From NCBI GenBank assembly GCA_041391665.1, contig JAWKNO010000003.1, positions 1,860,001 to 1,924,000 of the forward strand: DNA of 64,000 nucleotides, given 5' to 3'. Within the stretch, counting starts at the first letter, position 1, and each line of letters starts with the position of its first letter. Origin of the DNA: Bacteroidia bacterium. GTDB lineage: Bacteria > Bacteroidota > Bacteroidia > J057. Below the pieces are notes generated by a model that was given only the letters and a program-made list of their open reading frames with translations, was not told the DNA's origin and searched no databases. Below, one piece after another: positions 35,187-43,831 of this stretch. A program made the translations under genes and the position numbers.

Positions 35187-36650
35187 TTAGGATAATATGT
35201 CTTTAACCACTTTTCCGTGTACATCTGTCAGACGAAATCTGCGCCCCTGATGTTTGAAGGTAAGCCGTTCATGATCGACACCCAACAGATGCATCAATGT
35301 CGCCTGAAAATCGTGAATATGCACAGGGTTCTCCGCCACATTATAACCAAACTCATCGGTTTGGCCAAAGGTAAGTCCAGCTTTAACCCCTGCACCTGCC
35401 ATCCAGATTGTAAAACAGCGAGGATGATGATCCCGGCCATAATTGGTTTTGGTAAGTTTTCCCTGAGAATAGTTGGTGCGGCCAAACTCTCCCCCCCAAA
35501 TAACCAATGTATCTTCCAGCAACCCTCTCATTTTCAGGTCTCTGACCAAAGCAGCCGATGCCTGATCCGTCTCTTTCGCCTGAACCTTGATCGCATTAGG
35601 CAAATTGCCATGCTGGTCCCATCCCTCGTGATATAATTGTACAAATTTCACATCCCGCTCAATCAATCTTCGTGCAAGCAGGCAGTTTGCTGCATAAGTC
35701 CCGGGAATACGCGCATCCGCCCCATACATATCGTAAATATAATCGGGTTCACCTGACAAATCCATTACTTCCGGTACGGAGGTCTGCATGCGGTGTGCCA
35801 TTTCATATTGCGCGATTTTGGCCTGTATTTCGGGATCTTCCACGGCATCGTACTGGATCTCCTGAAGTTCTTTGAGGTATTCTATCTGGCGTTGCCTGTC
35901 CATGCCGTCAATCCCTCCGGGATTGCTCAGATACAAAACGGCGTCTTTTGCTGCGCGAAACTGTACGCCCTGATGCCTGGAAGGCAGAAACCCACTCCCC
36001 CACGACCGTGCATACAATGGCTGCCCACGTTTATCTTTTGTGATAAGGACACAAAATGCCGGAAGGTTTTCATTATCATTTCCCAGCCCATAACTAATCC
36101 ATGCGCCAATAGAAGGTCTGCCTGGTTGCTGCGAACCTGTCTGGATAAATGTCACTGCCGGGTCATGATTGATCGCCTCCGTGTACATTGATTTGATAAA
36201 ACACAGCTCATCCACAACTCCGGCAGTATGCGGGAATAATTCACTCACCCATGCACCACTCTGTCCATGTCGCGCAAAGGTAAACTGAGGGCCGGCAAGC
36301 GGAAAGGATTTTTGCCCGGAAGTCATACCGGTAAGGCGTTGCCCTTTTCGGATTGATTCGGGAAGTTCTTCCCCGTTTCGCTCTACCAGCAGAGGTTTAT
36401 AGTCAAACGATTCGAGCTGCGAGGGTGCGCCACTCTGGAAAAGGTAAATTACTCTTTTGACTTTTGGAGCAAAATGCGGCGAACCCAAAACACCACGGGT
36501 AGGGTCAAACTGTGTTCCCGGTGTATTTTTGCCCAGCATTATACCCGGTCCCAGCAATGATCCCAACGCTACGGCTCCCAGTCCAAGCGTAGTTTTCGTC
36601 AGGAAATCCCGACGTGTATAAGCGTGGTTGATATTTTTGCAATTAGCCAT
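35187..36650 (-). CDS. DUF1501 family protein with Tat signal
   Basis: 487 aa. A twin-arginine motif TRRDFL (residues 12-17) precedes a hydrophobic stretch (GLGAVALGSLLGPGIML), indicating Tat export as a folded protein. DUF1501 proteins belong to the alkaline-phosphatase/sulfatase-like superfamily: KVKRVIYLFQSGAPSQLESFDYKP, LVIWGGEFGRTNYSQG, GRDHHPRCFTIWMAGAG and a late HIHDFQATLMHLLGVDHERL are present. The family is abundant in Planctomycetes and Verrucomicrobia and is nearly always paired with DUF1549/DUF1553 proteins, as here (6 bp apart). Biochemical role not established. Confidence 0.9.
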   Translation of the reverse strand: MANCKNINHAYTRRDFLTKTTLGLGAVALGSLLGPGIMLGKNTPGTQFDPTRGVLGSPHFAPKVKRVIYLFQSGAPSQLESFDYKPLLVERNGEELPESIRKGQRLTGMTSGQKSFPLAGPQFTFARHGQSGAWVSELFPHTAGVVDELCFIKSMYTEAINHDPAVTFIQTGSQQPGRPSIGAWISYGLGNDNENLPAFCVLITKDKRGQPLYARSWGSGFLPSRHQGVQFRAAKDAVLYLSNPGGIDGMDRQRQIEYLKELQEIQYDAVEDPEIQAKIAQYEMAHRMQTSVPEVMDLSGEPDYIYDMYGADARIPGTYAANCLLARRLIERDVKFVQLYHEGWDQHGNLPNAIKVQAKETDQASAALVRDLKMRGLLEDTLVIWGGEFGRTNYSQGKLTKTNYGRDHHPRCFTIWMAGAGVKAGLTFGQTDEFGYNVAENPVHIHDFQATLMHLLGVDHERLTFKHQGRRFRLTDVHGKVVKDILS

Positions 36651-36656
36651 AACGCA

Positions 36657-39600
36657 TTATCTTTTGGTGTAAAACTCATCGTGGTTCATCATCATACTTG
36701 CGACAATCGCCATCGCGGCGGATTCGGATAAGGGAAGCGTTTCATCGCGAAGCTTATCTCCCGTTTGAAGCAACAACCTGGCGGATTCTGTATCGCGGCT
36801 ATATTTTTTCAATTCTTCTTCATACAGTCGGGCCAGCACGTCAACCTCCCCGGGAGCTGGTCTCCTTCCTGTCGCCAGGCGAAATCCATATACAACACGA
36901 TCATTGAGTGTTTCACCGCCTTCCCGGATCATCCTTTCGCCCAAAAATCTCGCTGCCTCCACAAACTGAGGGTCATTCATTAAAATCAAGGCCTGCATGG
37001 GCGTATTGGTATTCTGTCTTCGCACTACGCAACTGTTACGGTCAGAGGCATCAAAGGCCGTCATGGCAGGCGGAGGAGAAGTGCGGCGAATGAATGTGTA
37101 CATACTGCGCCGGTAGAGGCTTTCGCCAGTGTCTGGTTTGTAATTGAGCAGAATATAGGAGAAGTTGTTTTTCTCAATCCAAAGACCTTCTGGTTGATAC
37201 GGTTTCACGCTGGGCCCTCCGGGTTTTTGCACCAGGAGCCCGCTTGCAGCGAGGGCATGATCCCGAATCATCTCAGCAGAAAGACGATGTCTCGGCCCTC
37301 TTGCCAGCAAGAGGTTGTAGGGATCTCTCTCCTGAAGATCCTCGCGTGTCTTTGACGACTGCCGGTAGGTTGCCGACATGACGATCAGTTTCTGCATGGC
37401 CTTCACATCCCAGCCCGACTCGACAAAGGTCACCGCCAGCCAGTCCAGCAAAGCCGGATGCGTGGGAAGCGCCCCCTGACTGCCAAAGTCTTCCGGTGTG
37501 GTCACAATTCCCTGACCAAAATACATTTGCCAATAACGATTAACGGTAACCCGGGCCGTCGTTGGATGTTCTGGATTCAATAACCATTTTGCCAGCCCCA
37601 GACGATTGGCAGGTAAATTTTGGGGGAAATCACCCAACTCATGGGGAATGCCGGGAGAGACTTCTTCCCTGGGAGCATCGTATGCGCCACGATCCAGGAC
37701 AAACATGGCCCTGGGTTTTGCCATTTCTTCCATCACCATCACTTCATCGACAGTGCTTCTCAGTGCGAGCTGTTTTTCTTTCAGGCGAAGTAAGGAGTCA
37801 AACTGTGTCTGCCAGCCCACTTCGGATCTGGCCAGATAGTGTTTCAGCCAACTGTTTTTATCGGTTGCTGACAGGTTATCTATTCTCCAATCCGTTTCTT
37901 TTCCCGCTATTAAAGCGACTTCAGGAGGCGTAAGACTCTGCCGAAAAATTTGTATCTCATCGATTTTTCCGATATAAATCCCATTGTCTCCGCTAAAACT
38001 CCGATGTGATTTTCCAACCTGTATAGAGCGATCTTCAAAATCGTGTGTGCTGGACCTTACGGGCTTTATCGACTTATACAAATGGTCAAACACAGCCGTC
38101 TGATTTGCCGGCCGGCCATTGATATACAAATGAAGGCCCTCCTGATTTCCCCTTCCATCATAAGTAAACATCACATGTGTCCAGGTGTCAGGCGGGATCA
38201 ATTCGTTTGACTTTACGTGCAGATAATTGTGGGGTAAAGAATGGATCAATCGGGTTTCGAGGTGTCCTTCCGTATCCAGGGTGAGTTCCCAACCACGCCA
38301 GAAGTTGTTTTTACTTCCGGTGGTTCCCATAATGGTCATATTTTTCCCTTTTTCTTCCGGGTAAATCCAGGCTCCGGCAGAATAAGCCTCTGTCATTTCG
38401 AATGTGCCTGCTTTTTCGAGATGAACAAGATCATATTCGCTGTCAAAACGAAAAGCCTTGCCTATTTTCCCTTCAACGATTTCGGGTTCGCCGGAGACAG
38501 AAGCAAGGGGATTATTGTCGACAATTGAAGTTTTACCTTTTGTGATTTTTTCAAGCGGAAAACGGAAGTTCGGGTCAGGTTTTTTCGGCGGATCGATTTT
38601 TTGCAGGTAGTGCCCAATCTCCCGAACTTTTTCCTCAGTAAGTACCAGTTTCTTTTCAGCTGCTGCGATTTGCTGTTTCAAAGTCTCCAGACCGGAGGCT
38701 GTTTTTTCATCGGGCAACATAAGACTTGGGCCATAATTGCCATCATCCCCGGTCATTCCCAGTTCTTTGACATTATTGAAAAACGCCGATATCTGATAAA
38801 ATTCCTTTTGGGATAATGGGTCAAACTTGTGGTCATGGCAGCGGGCACATTCAATGGTAAGCCCCAGAAAAGCCCGGGAAGTAGTGGTAGCGCGGTCAAA
38901 TACATATTCGAGTCGCCATTCTTCATCAACCACTCCACCTTCGGCTGTCATGGGGTGGTTTCGGTGAAATGCTGTTGCCAGCCGCTGGTCAGTCGTCGCA
39001 TCAGGTAAAAGATCGCCTGCGAGCTGCCAGGTGACAAATTTATCGAAAGGCATATTTTCCCGAAACGATTTTATCACCCAATCGCGCCAGGGCCACATCA
39101 GCCGGTATCCGTCGGCATGAAGCCCATGAGAATCGGCATAGCGGGCGACATCCAGCCATTCGAGGGTCATTCTTTCGGCGTAGGCATCTGTAGTAAGCAG
39201 GCGATCCACTACTTTTTCATAGGCATCAGGAGAATCATCGGCTAAAAAAGCATCCATTTCGTCTATGGTGGGAGGAAGGCCTGTAAGGTCAAGTGTTACT
39301 CTTCGAAGAAGCCTTTCTTTGTCTGCTTCGGGGGAAGGGGAAATTCCTTCATTTTCCAGATTCTTTAGTACAAAATGGTCGACAGGATTACGAACCCATT
39401 CGGTTTGCTTCACTGTTGGAACGGGAGGTTTTTGCGGAGAAATAAATGCCCAGTGGGGTTTCCATTCGGCGCCCTCGCTAATCCATTTGGCGATCAGGGC
39501 TTTTTCGTATTCATCCAGTATCAGGTTTGATTCCGGCGGCGGCATCATTGATTCGGGGTCAGCAGAGCGGATACGGTCAATGACTTTACTTCTGCGCAAA

Positions 39601-39878
39601 CTGCCGGGCACAATCGCATGGCCTCCGGATTCGGAGAGTGCTTTTTTGGCGTCGGATTCGATATCCAGACGAAGATCCGCTTCCCGCTTTTTTTCATCCG
39701 GCCCGTGACAGCTATAACACCGGTCTGAAAGAATTGGCCGGATATGGTAGTTATAATCTACTTTTTCCGGGAGTCGTGCCAGGACCACCGGGTCGTCAGA
39801 AATCCTGGGCCCACAGGCATTCAGAAATAATCCTGACAACAGCCACAGGCAGGAAATGATTGACACTTCTTTTCTCAT
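36657..39878 (-). CDS. DUF1549/DUF1553 lipoprotein with PSCyt1 c-type haem domain and LamG insert
   Basis: 1073 aa from the ATG at 39878; this places a lipobox LNAC at Cys22. Domain order: planctomycete-type cytochrome c (PSCyt1) with one haem-binding CYSCHG (Cys54-His58); DUF1549 (about residues 135-350, DKERLLRRVTLDLTGLPP ... YAERMTLEWLDVARYADSHGLH); a LamG/concanavalin-like insertion (about 455-640, GKAFRFDSEYDLVHLEK ... LHLYINGRPAN); then DUF1553 (LAKWLLNPEHPTTARVTVNRYWQMYFGQGIV ... RHRLSAEMIRDHALAASGLL). Predicted outer-membrane or periplasmic redox protein acting with the DUF1501 partner, perhaps in polymer degradation. Confidence 0.92.
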   Translation of the reverse strand: MRKEVSIISCLWLLSGLFLNACGPRISDDPVVLARLPEKVDYNYHIRPILSDRCYSCHGPDEKKREADLRLDIESDAKKALSESGGHAIVPGSLRRSKVIDRIRSADPESMMPPPESNLILDEYEKALIAKWISEGAEWKPHWAFISPQKPPVPTVKQTEWVRNPVDHFVLKNLENEGISPSPEADKERLLRRVTLDLTGLPPTIDEMDAFLADDSPDAYEKVVDRLLTTDAYAERMTLEWLDVARYADSHGLHADGYRLMWPWRDWVIKSFRENMPFDKFVTWQLAGDLLPDATTDQRLATAFHRNHPMTAEGGVVDEEWRLEYVFDRATTTSRAFLGLTIECARCHDHKFDPLSQKEFYQISAFFNNVKELGMTGDDGNYGPSLMLPDEKTASGLETLKQQIAAAEKKLVLTEEKVREIGHYLQKIDPPKKPDPNFRFPLEKITKGKTSIVDNNPLASVSGEPEIVEGKIGKAFRFDSEYDLVHLEKAGTFEMTEAYSAGAWIYPEEKGKNMTIMGTTGSKNNFWRGWELTLDTEGHLETRLIHSLPHNYLHVKSNELIPPDTWTHVMFTYDGRGNQEGLHLYINGRPANQTAVFDHLYKSIKPVRSSTHDFEDRSIQVGKSHRSFSGDNGIYIGKIDEIQIFRQSLTPPEVALIAGKETDWRIDNLSATDKNSWLKHYLARSEVGWQTQFDSLLRLKEKQLALRSTVDEVMVMEEMAKPRAMFVLDRGAYDAPREEVSPGIPHELGDFPQNLPANRLGLAKWLLNPEHPTTARVTVNRYWQMYFGQGIVTTPEDFGSQGALPTHPALLDWLAVTFVESGWDVKAMQKLIVMSATYRQSSKTREDLQERDPYNLLLARGPRHRLSAEMIRDHALAASGLLVQKPGGPSVKPYQPEGLWIEKNNFSYILLNYKPDTGESLYRRSMYTFIRRTSPPPAMTAFDASDRNSCVVRRQNTNTPMQALILMNDPQFVEAARFLGERMIREGGETLNDRVVYGFRLATGRRPAPGEVDVLARLYEEELKKYSRDTESARLLLQTGDKLRDETLPLSESAAMAIVASMMMNHDEFYTKR

Positions 39879-39974
39879 GATGCAGAAGGTATGGGGAAAA
39901 TCGTTGCGCACTCAATATAAGGAAAACAAAATACATTTATTTTCCCCAACCCCTGTCCCGCACTGTATGCCTGT

Positions 39975-40706
39975 CTATCTCATAAACAGTCCGCCATTGA
40001 TGTCAATGGTTTCGCCGGTAATAAAATCATTCTCCACCAGCATGACTACGGCTTTTGCGATATGATCACTTACGCCGTTGCGCTGAAGCGGGGTATTTCC
40101 GGCAAAGGTTTTCATTCTTTCGGGGGTAGAGTATTTTTCGTGGAATGGCGTAACGATCACACCGGGAGCAACCGCATTTACCCTGATGGCAGGGGCAAGT
40201 TCTTTGGCAGCGCCACGGGTAAAGGAATCAATCGCACTTTTCGAAGCCCCATAAGCGGTAGCCGTAGGGGCACCGTGTCGAATGGCAATTGAGGTCATAT
40301 TGACGATATTGGGGTCAGTCCCTTTTTCCAGCAGAGGCACACAAAGGCGGGTAATGAGCATGGGAGCCAGAGTATTGAGGGCAAATATTTCAGCCATGGT
40401 ATCCCATTCCAGCTCTGTTATTTTCTGTCTTTCGATCAATCCGCCGGCGTTGTTAAACAAAACATCCAGTTTTTCTGTATGTTTTTTCAGTTCGTCCACC
40501 AGTTGATGGCAGCCAGCCTCAGTAGAGAGATTCGCCTGAATAAGAATAGCGGTTCCACCTTTGGCAGCGATATTTTCAGCGACTTTTTCTGCAGGGCCTT
40601 TTGAGCTATTGTAGTGCACAAAAATCGTATTACCGGGGGCAAGCAATTCAGCGGTAGCTGCACCGATTCCTGTACTGGCGCCGGTGATGAGGATTGTTTT
40701 AGACAT
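39975..40706 (-). CDS. short-chain dehydrogenase/reductase
   Basis: 243 aa classical SDR. Cofactor motif TGASTGIGAA (residues 7-16), NNAG at about 88-91, the catalytic Ser in MTSIAIRHGAP, and YGASKSA (Tyr-x-x-x-Lys). The C-terminus PGVIVTPFHEKY and ITGETIDINGGLFM is typical of 3-oxoacyl-reductase-like SDRs, so NAD(P)H-dependent reduction of a carbonyl is expected. Substrate is not determinable. It follows mltG on the same strand after 38 bp and may be cotranscribed with it. Confidence 0.93.
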   Translation of the reverse strand: MSKTILITGASTGIGAATAELLAPGNTIFVHYNSSKGPAEKVAENIAAKGGTAILIQANLSTEAGCHQLVDELKKHTEKLDVLFNNAGGLIERQKITELEWDTMAEIFALNTLAPMLITRLCVPLLEKGTDPNIVNMTSIAIRHGAPTATAYGASKSAIDSFTRGAAKELAPAIRVNAVAPGVIVTPFHEKYSTPERMKTFAGNTPLQRNGVSDHIAKAVVMLVENDFITGETIDINGGLFMR

Positions 40707-40744
40707 AATCGTATGATTGGGGAATGCGCGTGTTAATAAAAAAT

Positions 40745-41782
40745 CTACTTGATACCCTGTTCATTCAGCATTGCCCGGTACTGGTTGGCATAAGCGGTAT
40801 GCTCCGCCTGAGTAACCGAGAAATGATGATGCCCGGAACCGTCGATTTTTGCACAGAAAAACATATAACTATGCCTTTCATTATTGAGCACAGCATCTAT
40901 TGACGGAATGGAAGGCGTACAAATCGGTGCAGGCGGAAGTCCCGGGTATAAATAAGTATTGTAGGGGGAGTCGACCTGAAGGTGCTTGTTGAGAACTCTT
41001 CGGATGGTAAAATCACCTACCGCGTACTTCACAGTCGGATCAGCCTGAAGCGGCCATTTGTCGCGGACACGGTTGAGGTAAACCCCGGCTATTCTGGCCT
41101 TTTCGTCATTCTGATTGGTTTCCTCTTCAATAATGGAAGCCATAGTCATAACCTCCAGGCGATTCAGACCGATTTTCTCCCGTTTGGCATTTCTGTCATC
41201 ATTCCAGAAACGTTTGTATTCTTTAAACATCTTATCATAAAACTCTTCCGGCTCGATATCCCAGTACATTTCATATGTATTGGGGATAAAAATCGCCATA
41301 GAAGTTTCCGGAGTAAGGCCATTTCGTTTGGCGAGAAACTCTTTGTCAGCCATTACCGCCAGGAGATCCTTATCGCTCATCATCAGCTTTTCCCCTACAT
41401 AAGCAGCGAGTTGCTCTTTGGTTCGAAACTTCACAAAGGTAAAATTGATAGGCGTCTGCTGGCCTGAGCGGAGAAGCGTAACCAGCTCCCGGTTGCTCAT
41501 TCCGTTTTCGACAATATATCTGCCGGAGTGAACATTATTGGGGTAGTTCATCTGTTCGGCTACCCAGTGAAAGCCTTCAGGATCAGTGATAAGTTTTTGT
41601 GCCAGAAGTTGTTCGCCAACCTTGATATAGTCCCAGCCTTTATAGACATAAAACTCATGCGCTTTACCATCTTCCGTTCTGACCGTAGGTGTAAACACCT
41701 TTCGGTAATAGGGCAGAGCAAAGAGGATAATCGCGAGAACAATTCCCAGTAAAACGATCGGTCTTGTGAGTGTTTTCTTCAT
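40745..41782 (-). CDS. mltG: endolytic peptidoglycan transglycosylase MltG
   Basis: 345 aa from the ATG at 41782; a longer open frame extends 51 residues upstream into the NUDIX promoter region and is not supported. One N-terminal membrane helix (RPIVLLGIVLAIILFALPYY), then a LysM-like region and the YceG catalytic domain. The motif MASIIEEETNQNDEKARIAGVYLNRVRDKWPLQADPTVKYAVGD contains the catalytic Glu and is diagnostic. MltG cleaves nascent glycan strands in the periplasm and sets chain length. Divergent from the NUDIX gene. Confidence 0.95.
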   Translation of the reverse strand: MKKTLTRPIVLLGIVLAIILFALPYYRKVFTPTVRTEDGKAHEFYVYKGWDYIKVGEQLLAQKLITDPEGFHWVAEQMNYPNNVHSGRYIVENGMSNRELVTLLRSGQQTPINFTFVKFRTKEQLAAYVGEKLMMSDKDLLAVMADKEFLAKRNGLTPETSMAIFIPNTYEMYWDIEPEEFYDKMFKEYKRFWNDDRNAKREKIGLNRLEVMTMASIIEEETNQNDEKARIAGVYLNRVRDKWPLQADPTVKYAVGDFTIRRVLNKHLQVDSPYNTYLYPGLPPAPICTPSIPSIDAVLNNERHSYMFFCAKIDGSGHHHFSVTQAEHTAYANQYRAMLNEQGIK

Positions 41783-41831
41783 TGCGGAAGATTTGTTAAT
41801 CAAATTACGTTTTTTTTCGCCAATGCGTATG

Positions 41832-41839
41832 TAACTTTG
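41832..41839 (+). promoter_or_regulatory. NUDIX-gene -7 element TAACTTTG
   Basis: Exact TAnnTTTG, 18 bp before the ATG at 41858. Part of it overlaps the TTG at 41837 that would otherwise extend the frame, so the ATG is the real start. The -33 region is T-rich without a clean TTG. Confidence 0.55.
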
Positions 41840-41857
41840 ACTGCAAATATACTCAGC

Positions 41858-42505
41858 ATGAAGGAAGAACTCACTCGTTCGCACAAATTTAAGCTCTGGA
41901 AATCGCACCTCGAAGCCAATGGACTGGATATTCACAATATAGAAGAGGTTTATACACGCTATCGGTACAATGGTGAGGCTCTATTTGCCCTTGTCATGCT
42001 GGACGCGACGACTCCGGAGGGAGACAAGATTCCGCCGATTTGTTTTATAAAGGGAGAAATCGTGTCTGTACTGATTTGCCTGATTGACAAAGATACAAGG
42101 GAGAAGTTCCTGCTTCTGGTGAAACAGCGAAGAATCTGCAACGGAGGATTTATCTTCGAGCATGTAGCCGGGATGGTTGACATAGACGACGATCCGCACG
42201 ACGTGGCAGTAAGAGAGACCGAAGAGGAGTCAGGTTTGAAGGTGGATAAAAGCCAGATCATATCACTTAATGAGGAACCCTTGTTTGTCTCCAGCGGCAC
42301 CTCCGACGAGGCGTTGTATTTTTATTACTGCGAACTGGAGATGAGCCGGGAAGAAATTGATTCTTTTCAAGGTCGGCAAATGGGGCTAGACCACGAACAC
42401 GAGCGCATCTACACTCACGTCGCGACCATCCCCGAAGCCCGCAAACTCATCACCAATACCAACGGGCTGCTTAATATTTATCTGTATCTGGAGGCGGTGG
42501 GGTAA
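41858..42505 (+). CDS. NUDIX hydrolase (ADP-sugar pyrophosphatase-like)
   Basis: 215 aa from the ATG at 41858. NUDIX box GMVDIDDDPHDVAVRETEEESGL: G-x5-D-x7-RE-x2-EE-x-GL, with Asp where the consensus has the first Glu. The layout (N-terminal ~75 residues before the NUDIX fold, then EPLFVSSGTSDEALYFYYCEL) resembles ADP-ribose or GDP-mannose pyrophosphatases that have an extra N-terminal domain. It would hydrolyse a nucleoside diphosphate linked to X in the cytosol. Start supported by the promoter; convergent with the downstream lipoprotein gene. Confidence 0.88.
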   Translation: MKEELTRSHKFKLWKSHLEANGLDIHNIEEVYTRYRYNGEALFALVMLDATTPEGDKIPPICFIKGEIVSVLICLIDKDTREKFLLLVKQRRICNGGFIFEHVAGMVDIDDDPHDVAVRETEEESGLKVDKSQIISLNEEPLFVSSGTSDEALYFYYCELEMSREEIDSFQGRQMGLDHEHERIYTHVATIPEARKLITNTNGLLNIYLYLEAVG

Positions 42506-42521
42506 CACAATACCATTCCCT

Positions 42522-43547
42522 CTATGGTACTAATGCGGAATACTCAAATACCGGGAATCCCCGCTCGCCTTTGTCGTCATAAAAATCGGTAAACCTAAGC
42601 TTGTAATAATATCCCTTCGTGTCCCGCACGAGGAATAGCCGGTCCGAATAGACCACGTACCGCGCCGGCGGGCCAAACAGATACTCCTTCCAGTCAAAGC
42701 CTATTTCGTCAATATGGCTGGTGAAATCAAAGCGGGCGGTGTCTGCCAGGGTCAGCGATTCAAAAACCATTGTGCTGTCGCTCACTTCAGCGGTTTTTAC
42801 AGCATATCGGTTGCTCAACGCGCCGGTCAGCCAGTAAGGGAATCCGTCGGAATAGCGATAGGAATAATAGCTGAAACACAGATCCCAGTCTTCTTTGGGT
42901 GGCTCGACAATTACCGGCCCGTCTGTCTCAAGGGAAAAAAAACTAAAATTGGAGGTGCTGTTTTTGGCGACAGATGCAGATTGCGGGTTGCTGCCATCGA
43001 GGTCTGCATAGTGAAAATAGTAGGTATCGCTTTCCAGACTGTCAAATACAATTTTTTTATACCCCCGCAAGTCCTGACTTCCGTCATATCCGCGATCGAG
43101 CAGCCACACACGTCCGTTGCCTTCACCGGTCTCAGGATTCAGCCAGCCGCCGATGGCGGTGAAGTTCAGGTCGCCGACGGCGCTGTCAAAGGCGAATGTA
43201 TAATTTTTCATTTCGGCCACTGTCCATACGCGATCAAAATCGGTAACTCCGGCATCGGCGACCTGCATATAGTTGGCGCTGTTGAGGATAATATGCCAGC
43301 CGTCAGCAGATGCTTCAAAACCGAGATCCCAGGATTCCCTGGCAACAATGTGCTCCAGCCCGGTGCTGAGTTGGAAAAACACCTGGTTTTTGGAGGTGAC
43401 AGCACCTAGTTTTTCGTCGTATGCTGACATCGGAATTGTGACGGTCTTCAACTCTTCAGAAGGAATATAGGGAGCCAATGGCGTATCCTCCCGAAAACAT
43501 CCGGAAAGAAAGAAACCAAAGAAAATGATTAACAGTATGTTTTTCAT
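42522..43547 (-). CDS. HmuY-like surface lipoprotein (two WDLxF repeats)
   Basis: 341 aa with lipobox FLSGC (Cys17). Two domains each carry the HmuY-type WDL-x-F motif: ESWDLGFEASADGWHIILNSAN (about residue 75) and DWDLCFSYYSYR (about 220). Between them FDSLESDTYYFHYADLDGS aligns with IDNLISGIYTFTHANLDGS of the paralogue at 45.9-47.1 kb. HmuY proteins are haem-binding surface proteins that pass haem to TonB-dependent HmuR receptors; this lies downstream of such a receptor, after the 43-bp repeats. Haem binding is inferred. The haem-coordinating His pair of HmuY is not evident by eye. Confidence 0.65.
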   Translation of the reverse strand: MKNILLIIFFGFFLSGCFREDTPLAPYIPSEELKTVTIPMSAYDEKLGAVTSKNQVFFQLSTGLEHIVARESWDLGFEASADGWHIILNSANYMQVADAGVTDFDRVWTVAEMKNYTFAFDSAVGDLNFTAIGGWLNPETGEGNGRVWLLDRGYDGSQDLRGYKKIVFDSLESDTYYFHYADLDGSNPQSASVAKNSTSNFSFFSLETDGPVIVEPPKEDWDLCFSYYSYRYSDGFPYWLTGALSNRYAVKTAEVSDSTMVFESLTLADTARFDFTSHIDEIGFDWKEYLFGPPARYVVYSDRLFLVRDTKGYYYKLRFTDFYDDKGERGFPVFEYSALVP

Positions 43548-43630
43548 TAAGTGTGAAAATTGAGGAACTTATTTCATAACATTTTATCTATACCTGCTGC
43601 CTTTGCGAGGCTCTGCGTATAACTTCGCTT

Positions 43631-43817
43631 TGCTGATTTTCGCGGATGGATGGAACGCAGATGGCGCAGATTGTGCTGATTTTCGCGGATGGATGGAACG
43701 CAGATGGCGCAGATTGTGCTGATTTTCGCGGATAGATGGAACGCAGATGGTGCAGATTGTGCTGATTTTCGCGGATAGATGGAACGCAGATGGCGCAGAT
43801 TGTGCTGATTTTCGCGG
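43631..43817. repeat. 43-bp tandem repeat, four units plus a 15-bp partial
   Basis: Units start at 43631, 43674, 43717 and 43760; the partial is 43803-43817. Each unit is TGCTGATTTTCGCGGATGGA, then TGGAACGCAGATGGCGCAGA, then TTG. Units differ only by G/A at position 18 and one C/T at position 35. The period is not a multiple of three and lies between genes, so it is noncoding. There are no spacers, so it is not CRISPR. It fills most of the 284-bp gap between the receptor and the HmuY-like lipoprotein. Confidence 0.95.
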
Positions 43818-43831
43818 TGGGGTGGTGGTGG

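Noticed and set aside
41783..41935. 51-residue N-terminal extension of MltG
   Set aside because: It runs through the NUDIX promoter and start region and precedes a normal membrane anchor; no similarity to MltG proteins.
43631..43817. CRISPR-like array
   Set aside because: Units are directly adjacent with no spacers and no cas genes are nearby.
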